Positions 14,347 through 22,011 of a stretch of DNA of 30,438 bases are shown here, piece after piece (position 1 is the stretch's first letter; every line of letters starts with the position of its first letter). A model generated the notes under the pieces. The model worked only from the letters and a program-made list of their open reading frames with translations, did no database searches and was not told the DNA's origin. The DNA is taken from assembly GCA_900548085.1 (NCBI GenBank), contig URJF01000005.1, forward strand, positions 1-30,438, given 5' to 3'. Position numbers and translations under genes: made by a program. This DNA comes from an uncultured Oscillospiraceae bacterium (GTDB taxonomy: Bacteria; Bacillota; Clostridia; Oscillospirales; Acutalibacteraceae).

Positions 14347-16338
14347 ATGCAAAGAATAGGCGTATTCGTATGTTGGTGCGGAAGCAACATTGCCGGCACA
14401 GTAGATGTAAAGCGTGTAGCCGAAGCTCTCGGAAAAGAGCCGGGCGTAATTTTCTCCACCGATTACCAATATATGTGCTCAGAGGCAGGACAAAATTTAA
14501 TCAAGGACTCAATCCGTGACTATCATCTGACAGGAGTAGTAATATGCTCCTGCTCCCCTCGTATGCACGAAAACACCTTCAGAAAAGCGGCCGCATCGGT
14601 AGGACTGAATCCGTATATGGTCGAAATTGCAAATATCCGTGAGCAGTGCTCCTGGATACACAAGGATATGGAAACCGCTACTGAAAAGGCAGTAATATTA
14701 GGCAGAACAGCCATAGCAAAGGTACAGCTGAACACACCTCTCACCGCCGGTGAAAGCCCTGTAACAAAGAGGGCACTTGTTATCGGCGGCGGTATCGCAG
14801 GTATTCAGACCGCTCTCGACATAGCCGAAGCAGGCTTCGAGGTAGATATAGTAGAAAAGTCGCCGACAATCGGCGGCAAAATGGCACAGATAGATAAGAC
14901 ATTTCCTACCTTGGACTGTGCCGCCTGCATTTTGACGCCAAAAATGGTAGAAGCGTCCCAAAATGAAAAAATCAATATCTACGCATACAGCGAGATAGAA
15001 GATGTAAAAGGATTCGTAGGCAATTTCAATGTAAAAATCAAGAAAAAGGCACGCTATGTCAACGCAGATATATGCACCGGATGCGGTCTTTGCACCGAAA
15101 AATGCCCTATGAAAAAAGTACCTAACGAATTTAATTTGGGCATGGACAATCGCCATGCGGTATATATTCCATTTGCACAGGCAGTACCTAAGGTTGCTAC
15201 AATCGACCCTAACTATTGTATCAAGCTAAAGACAGGAAAATGCGGTCTGTGCTCCACAGTATGCTCTGCAAAGGCAATCGACTACGACCAAAAAGACGAA
15301 TATATTGACGCAAAATACGGAGCAATAGTAGTAGCCACGGGATTTAATCCGATAAGCATCGAAAAATTCGACGAGTTTGCATACTCTCAAAGCCCCGATG
15401 TAGTCACCTCGCTGGAATACGAAAGACTGATGAACGCTGCCGGACCGACAGGCGGAACATTGCTGAGGCCGTCGGACGGAAAGCACCCAAAGACAATCGT
15501 ATTTATACAATGCGTAGGCTCAAGATGTGACGGCGGTGAAAAGGGCAAGCCGTATTGCAGCAAGGTATGCTGTATGTACACCGCAAAGCATGCAATGCTG
15601 ACTCGAGAAAAATATCCGGACACAGATGTATATGTATTCTACATAGATGTGCGTACCCCGGGCAAAAACTTTGACGAATTCTATCGCAGAGCGGTAGAAG
15701 AATACAATGTACACTACATAAAAGGAATGGTGGGCAAGGTTGTTCCCGAAAACGGCAAGCTGAAGGTACAAGCCTCCGATTTGCTGGCTAACGAGCAGCT
15801 GCATATAGATGCAGATATGGTAGTCCTTGCTGCAGCAATCGAGCCTGATAAGAGCGCTCGCTCACTGGCAACAAAACTGACAGCCTCTATGGACACAAAT
15901 GACTTTTTCACCGAGGCTCATCCAAAACTCCGTCCGGTAGAAAGCCCCACAGCCGGAGTATATCTGTCCGGTATGTGTCAAGGGCCTAAGGACATACCCG
16001 AAACTGTATCTCAGGCGTCTGCCGCAGCGGCAAAGGTAATCGGCCTGTTAGTAAAAGACAAGCTGACCTGCAACCCCTGTGTTGCCCACAACGACGAGAT
16101 GATGTGCAACGGCTGTTCGGCATGCGAAAAGGTGTGCCCGTACGGTGCAATTTCTTATATCGACAAAGAGTTTAGAATGCCGGACAGAACTACTGCAACA
16201 CGCAGAGTGGCATCTGTCAATCCGGCAGTATGTCAGGGCTGCGGTGCCTGCACGGTAGCCTGCCCATCCGGAGCAATGGACCTAAACGGATTTTCTAACA
16301 AACAGATTATGGCGGAGGTAGATGCGATATGCAAATAG
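14347..16338 (+). CDS. hdrA: heterodisulfide reductase subunit A (HdrA), flavin bifurcation subunit
   Basis: A 663-residue HdrA, the FAD protein that in known Hdr complexes splits an electron pair between a high- and a low-potential path. Cys9/11 lie at the N-terminus (VFVCWCGSNI). The Rossmann FAD motif VIGGGIAG is at 145-152. Cys191/194 (LDCAACIL) and the Cys389-409 group (QCVGSRC, YCSKVCCM) lie around the thioredoxin-reductase-like core. [4Fe-4S] motifs are at Cys243/246/249/253, Cys291 with 299/302/306, Cys587/590/593/597 and Cys629/632/635/639; the last pair is a C-terminal ferredoxin domain, the expected exit to ferredoxin. Not selenocysteine-containing. The gene overlaps flxD by 10 bases and is translationally coupled to it. 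Bifurcation itself is inferred from the family. Confidence 0.94.
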   Translation: MQRIGVFVCWCGSNIAGTVDVKRVAEALGKEPGVIFSTDYQYMCSEAGQNLIKDSIRDYHLTGVVICSCSPRMHENTFRKAAASVGLNPYMVEIANIREQCSWIHKDMETATEKAVILGRTAIAKVQLNTPLTAGESPVTKRALVIGGGIAGIQTALDIAEAGFEVDIVEKSPTIGGKMAQIDKTFPTLDCAACILTPKMVEASQNEKINIYAYSEIEDVKGFVGNFNVKIKKKARYVNADICTGCGLCTEKCPMKKVPNEFNLGMDNRHAVYIPFAQAVPKVATIDPNYCIKLKTGKCGLCSTVCSAKAIDYDQKDEYIDAKYGAIVVATGFNPISIEKFDEFAYSQSPDVVTSLEYERLMNAAGPTGGTLLRPSDGKHPKTIVFIQCVGSRCDGGEKGKPYCSKVCCMYTAKHAMLTREKYPDTDVYVFYIDVRTPGKNFDEFYRRAVEEYNVHYIKGMVGKVVPENGKLKVQASDLLANEQLHIDADMVVLAAAIEPDKSARSLATKLTASMDTNDFFTEAHPKLRPVESPTAGVYLSGMCQGPKDIPETVSQASAAAAKVIGLLVKDKLTCNPCVAHNDEMMCNGCSACEKVCPYGAISYIDKEFRMPDRTTATRRVASVNPAVCQGCGACTVACPSGAMDLNGFSNKQIMAEVDAICK

Positions 16339-16775
16339 AAGAAAACAAAGAATTTAAGCCTACCATCGTAGCCTTTTGCTGTAACTGGTGCTCATATGCC
16401 GGTGCCGATCTGGCAGGAACGAACAGACTGAACTATCCCGCAGATGTAAAAATCATCCGTGTGCCCTGCTCTTGCAGAGTGAATCCGATGTTCATTCTCC
16501 GTGCATTTCAGCGAGGAGCCGACGGTGTAATTATGTGCGGATGTCACCCGGGTGACTGCCACTACACCACCGGTAACTATTATGCCCGCAGAAGAATGAC
16601 TCTCCTGTTCTCTATGCTGGACTATTTGGGAATAGAAAAAGGCAGAACGAGAGTAGAATGGGTATCTGCCGCAGAAGGTCAAAAATTTGCAGAAACGATG
16701 AATGACTTTGTTAAGACCATCTACGACTTAGGTGAAAGCAAAAGATTGGAGGATTTACGATGCAAGAACAAATGA
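16329..16775 (+). CDS. flxD: MvhD/FlxD-type [2Fe-2S] electron-transfer subunit
   Basis: A 148-residue MvhD-family protein with the conserved cysteines Cys17/18/21 (FCCNWCSYAGAD), Cys47/49 (VPCSCR), Cys70/72 and Cys77 (CGCHPGDC). In methanogens MvhD links the hydrogenase to HdrA; in FlxABCD complexes the equivalent is FlxD. Here no hydrogenase gene is adjacent, and the next genes encode the Flx-type NADH module, so FlxD is the fitting name. It starts inside the hdrA end with GGAGG upstream, and the following gene starts 16 bases before its stop, so all three are coupled. A role as bridge between FlxABC and HdrA is inferred from known complexes. Confidence 0.92.
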   Translation: MQIEENKEFKPTIVAFCCNWCSYAGADLAGTNRLNYPADVKIIRVPCSCRVNPMFILRAFQRGADGVIMCGCHPGDCHYTTGNYYARRRMTLLFSMLDYLGIEKGRTRVEWVSAAEGQKFAETMNDFVKTIYDLGESKRLEDLRCKNK

Positions 16776-17740
16776 TAAAGCGTGCAAAGGAACTCCTCCG
16801 AAACGGTACCGTAAACAGAGTAATGGGTTGGAAAGCCGGAGAATTCGGCTACGACACCACCCCTGCCGTGTTCAATACGGAAGAAGAATTAGACAGCGAG
16901 TTTGTCTACAACACCTTTGCCGACGCTAACATATCAAAATATTTAATCAAAGAAACAAAAAAGGATCACAAAATTCTTGTGTTCCTAAAGCCGTGCGACT
17001 CCTACAGCCTGCTGCAGCTGATGAAAGAACACAGAGTAGACCGCACAAAGATATATGCAATCGGCATAGAATGCTTTGGCAAAACAGACACAGACAAGAT
17101 ACGACAAAAGGGATATTCGGCAATATCCGATCTAAAGGACAACGAAACTGCTGTAGGAGTAAAAACTATCTACGGCGACAGTGCAGAAATACCAAAGCAC
17201 GAAATTATGGCGGAGCGCTGTCTGTCCTGCAAGAGCAAAAAGGTAGTAGTCTGTGACGAAATGATAGGTGAAAACGGTGAGGTTGTCACCGACTGCACTC
17301 GCTTTGACGAGGTGGAAAAGCTGGAAAAGATGACTCCCGAGGAGCGTTTTGAATTTTGGCAAAATGAGCTGTCGAGGTGCATAAGATGCAATGCTTGCAG
17401 AAATGTTTGTCCTGCCTGCACCTGCGAAAAATGCGTGTTCGACAACGACAGCTCAGGGGTGGCACAAAAGGCGGCTGCAAACAGCTTTGAGGAAAATATG
17501 TTCCACATAATCAGAGCTTTTCATGTGGCAGGAAGATGCACAGACTGCGGTCAGTGCTCCAGAGTATGTCCTCAGCACATACCGCTCCATCTGCTGAACC
17601 GAAAATTCATAAAGGACGCAGACGAGCTGTACGGTGAGTACAGAGCCGGTGAGGATATGGACTCAAAACCAACACTGCTCAGCTTTGACACAGACGACTG
17701 TGAGCCGAGCATTGTGTACGAAAGAGGAGGTAACGACTGA
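16760..17740 (+). CDS. flxC: Flx-type iron-sulfur subunit (FrhB/FdhB-like N-terminus, two [4Fe-4S] clusters)
   Basis: A 326-residue soluble protein. The first 200 residues resemble the F420-hydrogenase beta/formate dehydrogenase beta family (ILVFLKPCDSYSLLQL near 72-87, YAIGIECFGKTD, and AERCLSCKSKK near 151-161). The C-terminal third has Cys207/210/213/217 and Cys260/263/266/270 as two [4Fe-4S] motifs, with three more cysteines (220, 222, 225) between them. GGAGG precedes the ATG at 16760, which overlaps flxD by 16 bases. It ends in a TGATG overlap with the next gene. The flxC symbol follows the order of flx genes in other anaerobes and could be exchanged with flxB. It probably relays electrons between FlxA and FlxD/HdrA. 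Confidence 0.78.
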   Translation: MQEQMIKRAKELLRNGTVNRVMGWKAGEFGYDTTPAVFNTEEELDSEFVYNTFADANISKYLIKETKKDHKILVFLKPCDSYSLLQLMKEHRVDRTKIYAIGIECFGKTDTDKIRQKGYSAISDLKDNETAVGVKTIYGDSAEIPKHEIMAERCLSCKSKKVVVCDEMIGENGEVVTDCTRFDEVEKLEKMTPEERFEFWQNELSRCIRCNACRNVCPACTCEKCVFDNDSSGVAQKAAANSFEENMFHIIRAFHVAGRCTDCGQCSRVCPQHIPLHLLNRKFIKDADELYGEYRAGEDMDSKPTLLSFDTDDCEPSIVYERGGND

Positions 17741-18768
17741 TGTACAAAATAGAACTCAGCAAAATCGATGACCTCTTCGGCGCAATAGCACAGACTCAAA
17801 AGCTGTACATACCTGTGGACAAAAATGATATTGACACCGAATACGAAGAATATGCATACGGCAAGGTGCTCAGCGAAAGGTTGAACACAAACCGTTCGGC
17901 AAAGGATTTCTTCTTCCCACAGACCGAAAATCTCTATGATATAAAAATGAACGGCAAAAAGATAGAGATTACAGACACACGCAGTGAGTGCGAGGACTTT
18001 GTAATCTTTGGTGTAAGGGCTTGTGATGTGCGCAGCTTTGGTATACTCGACAAGGTATATTTGGCTGATCCTGTGGACACTTACTACAAAAACAGACGAG
18101 ACCACGGAACAATAATCTCCCTGGCCTGCAACAGACCTGAAGAAACCTGCTTTTGCCACAGTTTCGGCATAAATGCTGCCAATCCCGAGGGCGACATAAC
18201 CGCTTGGATATTCGGCGAGGAATTATATTTAGACTCAAAGACCGAAAGGGGCGCCACTCTTTTGGACAGCATAAAATCCGTGCTCAAAAGCACAGATGAC
18301 ACTGCCGTAAACGAATCAAAAAAAGCTATCGAAACAATTATCAACCGTCTGCCTCTGTCAAAAGTAAACTTTGAGGGAATGAAAAAGACAGAGCTTTTGG
18401 AGCACTTCAACAATCCAAAATGGGCAGAGCTCAGCGAAGCCTGTTTAGGCTGCGGCACCTGCACCTTTGTATGCCCCACCTGTCAGTGCTATGACATAAG
18501 AGAGTTCGACACAGGCAACGGCATAAAGAGATTCAGGTGCTGGGACAGCTGTATGTACTCCGATTTTACAAAAATGGCACACGGCAATCCAAGAACTTCT
18601 CAGGTAGAGAGATTCCGCCAGAGATTTATGCACAAGCTGGTATATTTTCCGGACAACAACGACGGCGAGTTCGGCTGTGTAGGCTGCGGCAGATGCCTAA
18701 AGAAATGCCCTGTATCGCTGAATATAGTAAAGGTAGAAAAAGCATTGGAGGTGTCAAAAGATGAATAA
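17740..18768 (+). CDS. flxB: Flx-type iron-sulfur subunit, AsrA/HydB-like
   Basis: A 342-residue protein of the anaerobic sulfite reductase A/sulfhydrogenase beta family. FVIFGVRACDVRSF (about 87-100) and the Cys130, Cys137, Cys139 region (ETCFCHSFG) are typical of that family's N-terminal half. Two [4Fe-4S] motifs follow: Cys235/238/241/245 (CLGCGTCTFVCP, then CQC) and Cys313/316/319/323 (CVGCGRCLKKCP). There is no sirohaem protein (AsrC) or hydrogenase in the window, so sulfite reduction is unlikely. Its ATG overlaps the previous stop by one base, and the following gene begins eight bases before its end. In AsrAB and sulfhydrogenases this subunit carries electrons to or from the flavoprotein encoded next, which is what I infer here. 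Confidence 0.82.
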   Translation: MYKIELSKIDDLFGAIAQTQKLYIPVDKNDIDTEYEEYAYGKVLSERLNTNRSAKDFFFPQTENLYDIKMNGKKIEITDTRSECEDFVIFGVRACDVRSFGILDKVYLADPVDTYYKNRRDHGTIISLACNRPEETCFCHSFGINAANPEGDITAWIFGEELYLDSKTERGATLLDSIKSVLKSTDDTAVNESKKAIETIINRLPLSKVNFEGMKKTELLEHFNNPKWAELSEACLGCGTCTFVCPTCQCYDIREFDTGNGIKRFRCWDSCMYSDFTKMAHGNPRTSQVERFRQRFMHKLVYFPDNNDGEFGCVGCGRCLKKCPVSLNIVKVEKALEVSKDE

Positions 18769-19588
18769 CGACACACTTATCCCACGCATCGGAGTAGTAA
18801 CCGACATTCGCATAGACACACCCGATGTAAAAACCTTTAGGGTGAACTCCACCGAAGGCGGAAAGCTGTTTGAGCACGTGCCGGGACAATGCGCTATGCT
18901 GTCCGTACCGGGAGCCGGAGAGGGTATGTTCTCTATCACCTCCTCCCCTACCAACGAGGAATATATGGAGTTCAGCATAAAAAAATGCGGATGTCTGACC
19001 GGATGGCTGCACCAAATGGATGTCGGTCAAGAGATAACAGTCAGAGGTCCCTACGGCAACGGATTTCCTGTAGAAAGTGATTTCAAGGGCAAGGACCTTT
19101 TGTTCATAGCCGGCGGAATCGGTCTCGCTCCTCTCAGGAGCGTAATCAACTACTGCCGTGACAACAGAGAAAATTACGGCAAGATAGATATTGTCTACGG
19201 CTCGAGGAGTATGGACGACCTTGTGGACTACAAGGAGATAATCGATGAATGGTACAAGGACGACGGAATAGACGTCTATCTCACCATCGATAGAGAGCAA
19301 GAGGGATGGGACGGTCACGTAGGTTTTGTGCCAAACTATGTAAAAGAATTAGGCTTTGACACAAACAAAACAGCAGTAATCTGCGGACCGCCTATAATGA
19401 TAAAATTTACATTATCAGGTCTCGTTGAATTAGGCTTTGACAAGACTCAGGTGTACACAACAATGGAGCTGCGTATGAAATGCGGCGTAGGAAAATGCGG
19501 CAGATGCAACATAGGTGACAAATATGTGTGCAAGGACGGTCCTGTATTCAGATGTGACCAGCTTGACGAAATGCCAAACGAATATTAG
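18761..19588 (+). CDS. flxA: FAD/NAD(P)H-binding oxidoreductase subunit, FlxA/AsrB-like
   Basis: A 275-residue ferredoxin-NADP reductase-fold protein and the likely NADH entry point of the complex. The FAD-binding strand is GMFSITSSP (55-63) with GPYGNG (97-101 region). The nucleotide-binding motif FIAGGIGLAPLRS is at 115-127 and VICGPP at 207-212. The C-terminal [2Fe-2S] motif of the PyrK/AsrB type uses Cys241, 246, 249 and 257. The family includes AsrB, PyrK and NfnA-like proteins; the location after AsrA- and FrhB-like genes fits FlxA. GGAGG precedes the start, which overlaps flxB by eight bases. Preference for NADH over NADPH is assumed from Flx complexes and not read from the sequence. 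Confidence 0.86.
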   Translation: MNNDTLIPRIGVVTDIRIDTPDVKTFRVNSTEGGKLFEHVPGQCAMLSVPGAGEGMFSITSSPTNEEYMEFSIKKCGCLTGWLHQMDVGQEITVRGPYGNGFPVESDFKGKDLLFIAGGIGLAPLRSVINYCRDNRENYGKIDIVYGSRSMDDLVDYKEIIDEWYKDDGIDVYLTIDREQEGWDGHVGFVPNYVKELGFDTNKTAVICGPPIMIKFTLSGLVELGFDKTQVYTTMELRMKCGVGKCGRCNIGDKYVCKDGPVFRCDQLDEMPNEY

Positions 19589-19603
19589 ACGGAGGACAAT
19601 AAA

Positions 19604-20281
19604 ATGGAAAACAATATGGTAAACATCTTTTTGTTCGGCAAAAAGTACACTGTTCCGTCGAACCTGACTATAATGGGAGCAATGGAATACGCCGGATACC
19701 AGCTAAAGAGAGGCTGCGGCTGTCGCAACGGTTTTTGCGGCGCCTGTGCCACAATCTACAGAATTAAAGACAACAGAGAGCTGAAGGCTTGTCTCGCCTG
19801 CCAAACAAAAGTCGAGGACAATATGTACATAGCAACTCTGCCATTCTTCCCTCTCGTAAAGGAAGTATATGACATCGAAAAGGTAAAACCCACCGAGCAG
19901 ATAATGATGCAGCTGTATCCCGAGATATACTCCTGCGTAGGATGCAACGCCTGCACAAATGCCTGCACACAGGGACTGAATGTAATGCAATACATTGCAT
20001 ATGCACAAAGAGGCGAATACGAAAAGTGCGCCGAAGAGTCATTTGACTGCGTAATGTGCGGAGTGTGCTCGTCACGCTGTCCGGCAGGAATCTCGCATCC
20101 GCAGGTTGCACTGCTGGCGAGACGACTGAACGGAAAATATCTCGCTCCAAAGAGCAAGCATCTCGAAAACAGAGTGCAGGAAATCAAGGACGGCACCTTT
20201 GAGGAGCTGCTCCAAAACCTTATGCAAAAGCCTATTGAAGAAATAAAAGAGCTGTACAACAACAGAGAGATAGAAAAGTAA
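19604..20281 (+). CDS. frdB: fumarate reductase/succinate dehydrogenase-like iron-sulfur subunit
   Basis: A 225-residue soluble protein. The N-terminal plant-type ferredoxin domain has Cys40, 45, 48 and Cys63 or 66 for [2Fe-2S]. The second domain has Cys111/114/117/121 and Cys149/152/155/159, two full four-cysteine sets like HdrC or GlpC. Classical FrdB/SdhB instead has a mixed [3Fe-4S] and [4Fe-4S] pattern next to quinone. No C-terminal HdrB (CCG) domain is present, unlike TfrB of methanogen thiol:fumarate reductase; that function may be supplied by the separate HdrB here. It lies 15 bases after flxA and 13 before the flavoprotein. I infer that it feeds electrons from the Hdr part to the flavoprotein rather than from a quinol. 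Confidence 0.85.
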   Translation: MENNMVNIFLFGKKYTVPSNLTIMGAMEYAGYQLKRGCGCRNGFCGACATIYRIKDNRELKACLACQTKVEDNMYIATLPFFPLVKEVYDIEKVKPTEQIMMQLYPEIYSCVGCNACTNACTQGLNVMQYIAYAQRGEYEKCAEESFDCVMCGVCSSRCPAGISHPQVALLARRLNGKYLAPKSKHLENRVQEIKDGTFEELLQNLMQKPIEEIKELYNNREIEK

Positions 20282-20294
20282 GGAGGTGTGCCCA

Positions 20295-21908
20295 ATGTAT
20301 AACAAAGAAATGATTGACTCAATGAAAAAGGTGGCAGAAAAGAGAGCGGAAAACGCTGTGCTTGAGCCACGCCGAATGACTGCCGACGAAAAGGATAAAC
20401 TCCTCGCCACATATCATCCGGACTACAAGGAGGACCAGTTCCGAAAGCTGAAAATCGGACCAAACGCAGGTGAAAAAGTACCCACCGAGTTGTCCGAGCT
20501 GCTACAGGCACACAGCCGTATCAAATCCGATGACATTGACCTTAACAGAGTAGACTATGATGTGGATGTTCTCATAATAGGCGGTGGCGGAGCCGGTGCA
20601 TCTGCCGCTATCGAGGCAGACAATAACGGTGCAAGCGTTATGATAGTAACAAAGCTCCGCATGGGCGACGCTAACACAATGATGGCAGAGGGCGGTATTC
20701 AGGCTGCCGACAAGCCTAACGACTCGCCGGCTATCCACTATATAGACGCTTTTGGCGGCGGTCACTTTGCCGCAAAGCCTGAGCTGCTGTATAAGCTGGT
20801 AAACGAAGCACCGGAGGCTATCCAATGGCTGAATGACTTAGGTGTAGAATTCGACAAAGCCTCTGACGGCACAATGATAACCACCCACGGCGGAGGAACC
20901 TCTCGCAAGCGTATGCACGCCGCAAAGGACTACTCCGGCGCAGAAATAATGCGTACTCTCCGTGATGAAGTACAAAACAGACAGATACCTATAGTAGACT
21001 TTACTGCCGCAATCGAAATCATAAAAGATGAAAACGGCAAAGCCGCAGGTGCTGTACTGCTGAATATTGAGACAGGCAACATAATGGTTGCCCGTGCAAA
21101 GACAGTAATCATCGCTACCGGCGGTGCAGGCAGACTGCACTATCAGGGATTTCCTACCTCTAACCACTACGGTGCAACGGCTGACGGTCTGGTGCTCGCA
21201 TACCGTGCAGGGGCAAAACTGCTGTATGCCGACACTCTCCAATATCACCCAACAGGTGCGGCTTATCCTGAGCAAATTTTTGGTGCGCTGGTAACAGAAA
21301 AGGTTCGTTCCCTCGGTGCAAAGCTAATAAATGTAAACGGTGAGGCATTTATGCACCCGTTGGAAACCCGTGATGTATCTGCGGCATCAATAATCAGAGA
21401 ATGTTCCGACAGACACAACGGAGTGCATACCGACGACGGTGTGGGCGTATGGCTGGATACTCCTATGATTGAGCTGAAAAACGGCGAGGGTACTATCGAA
21501 AAACGTATTCCGGCTATGATGCGTATGTTCGGCAAGTACGGAATAGATATACGCAAAGAGCCTATTCTGGTATATCCTACTCTTCACTATCAAAACGGCG
21601 GTATCGATATCAACTCCGACGGTATGTCCGGAGTAGAAAATCTATATGTAGCCGGTGAGGCAGTAGGCGGAATACACGGCAGAAACAGACTTATGGGTAA
21701 CTCGCTGCTGGATATAATTGTATTCGGCAGAAATGCAGGACAAAAGGCATCTTCAAAGGCTAAAGAAACATCAGTCGGCAAGCTGACACTTTCGCATATA
21801 GATGAATTTGAGGAAGAAATAAAGAATGCCGGCATTGAAACCGATGTGGTTTCGCCAAAACTGCTGCCTACCTACACTCACGGCAACCCACGATTTGAGA
21901 AGAAATAA
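20295..21908 (+). CDS. frdA: fumarate reductase flavoprotein subunit, soluble TfrA-like
   Basis: A 537-residue FAD protein that should reduce fumarate to succinate. The FAD motif IIGGGGAG starts near residue 94, so about 88 residues precede it. Catalytic residues of the family are all found: His318 (HPTG), Arg338 (TEKVR), His431 (LHYQNGG) and Arg465 in HGRNRLMGNS. At the place of the His that covalently holds FAD in SdhA/FrdA stands Asn127 (DANTMMAEGG), so FAD is probably non-covalent, as in soluble fumarate reductases. The long C-terminal helical domain of SdhA is mostly missing. I chose ATG 20295 because AGGAGG (20281-20286) is eight bases upstream; a GTG at 20286 overlaps it. L-aspartate oxidase (NadB) is a related alternative but the HPTG and the neighbours argue against it. 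No membrane anchor gene follows. Confidence 0.88.
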   Translation: MYNKEMIDSMKKVAEKRAENAVLEPRRMTADEKDKLLATYHPDYKEDQFRKLKIGPNAGEKVPTELSELLQAHSRIKSDDIDLNRVDYDVDVLIIGGGGAGASAAIEADNNGASVMIVTKLRMGDANTMMAEGGIQAADKPNDSPAIHYIDAFGGGHFAAKPELLYKLVNEAPEAIQWLNDLGVEFDKASDGTMITTHGGGTSRKRMHAAKDYSGAEIMRTLRDEVQNRQIPIVDFTAAIEIIKDENGKAAGAVLLNIETGNIMVARAKTVIIATGGAGRLHYQGFPTSNHYGATADGLVLAYRAGAKLLYADTLQYHPTGAAYPEQIFGALVTEKVRSLGAKLINVNGEAFMHPLETRDVSAASIIRECSDRHNGVHTDDGVGVWLDTPMIELKNGEGTIEKRIPAMMRMFGKYGIDIRKEPILVYPTLHYQNGGIDINSDGMSGVENLYVAGEAVGGIHGRNRLMGNSLLDIIVFGRNAGQKASSKAKETSVGKLTLSHIDEFEEEIKNAGIETDVVSPKLLPTYTHGNPRFEKK

Positions 21909-21916
21909 AATTTTAA

Positions 21917-21947
21917 AAGAGCTTTGCAAAAGCAAGGCTCTTTTTTT
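21917..21947 (+). terminator. intrinsic terminator at the end of the fum-hdr-flx-frd operon
   Basis: An 11-bp stem AAGAGCTTTGC/GCAAGGCTCTT (21917-21927 and 21932-21942, one G-T pair) with an AAAA loop, followed by seven T. It begins nine bases after the frdA stop and closes the ten-gene transcript. Confidence 0.9.
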
Positions 21948-21957
21948 GTTAAAATCA

Positions 21958-21985
21958 TTGACAGGTGGATATATAGGTATATAAT
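21958..21985 (+). promoter_or_regulatory. promoter of the MATE transporter gene
   Basis: TTGACA (21958-21963), a 16-base spacer and TATAAT (21980-21985), 27 bases before the start codon and directly after the preceding terminator. Confidence 0.8.
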
Positions 21986-22011
21986 ATCATAAAAACAAAA
22001 GGAGGCGCACT

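Noticed and set aside
13155..16775. A methanogenic heterodisulfide reductase, and so an archaeal window
   Set aside because: Bacterial promoters, AGGAGG sites and zapA, recG and ymdB rule out an archaeon; Hdr homologues are common in anaerobic bacteria.
17740..19588. Anaerobic sulfite reductase (AsrAB) as identity of the two Flx-like genes
   Set aside because: No sirohaem subunit AsrC is present, and the genes are embedded and overlapped within hdr and frd genes.
20295..21908. L-aspartate oxidase (NadB) as identity of the flavoprotein
   Set aside because: The HPTG motif, the adjacent ferredoxin-type subunit and the absence of nadA and nadC favour fumarate reductase.
21948..21965. A possible third Rex site before the MATE gene (TTGTTAA followed by AATCATTGACA)
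   Set aside because: Only the left half-site matches; the right half has several mismatches.
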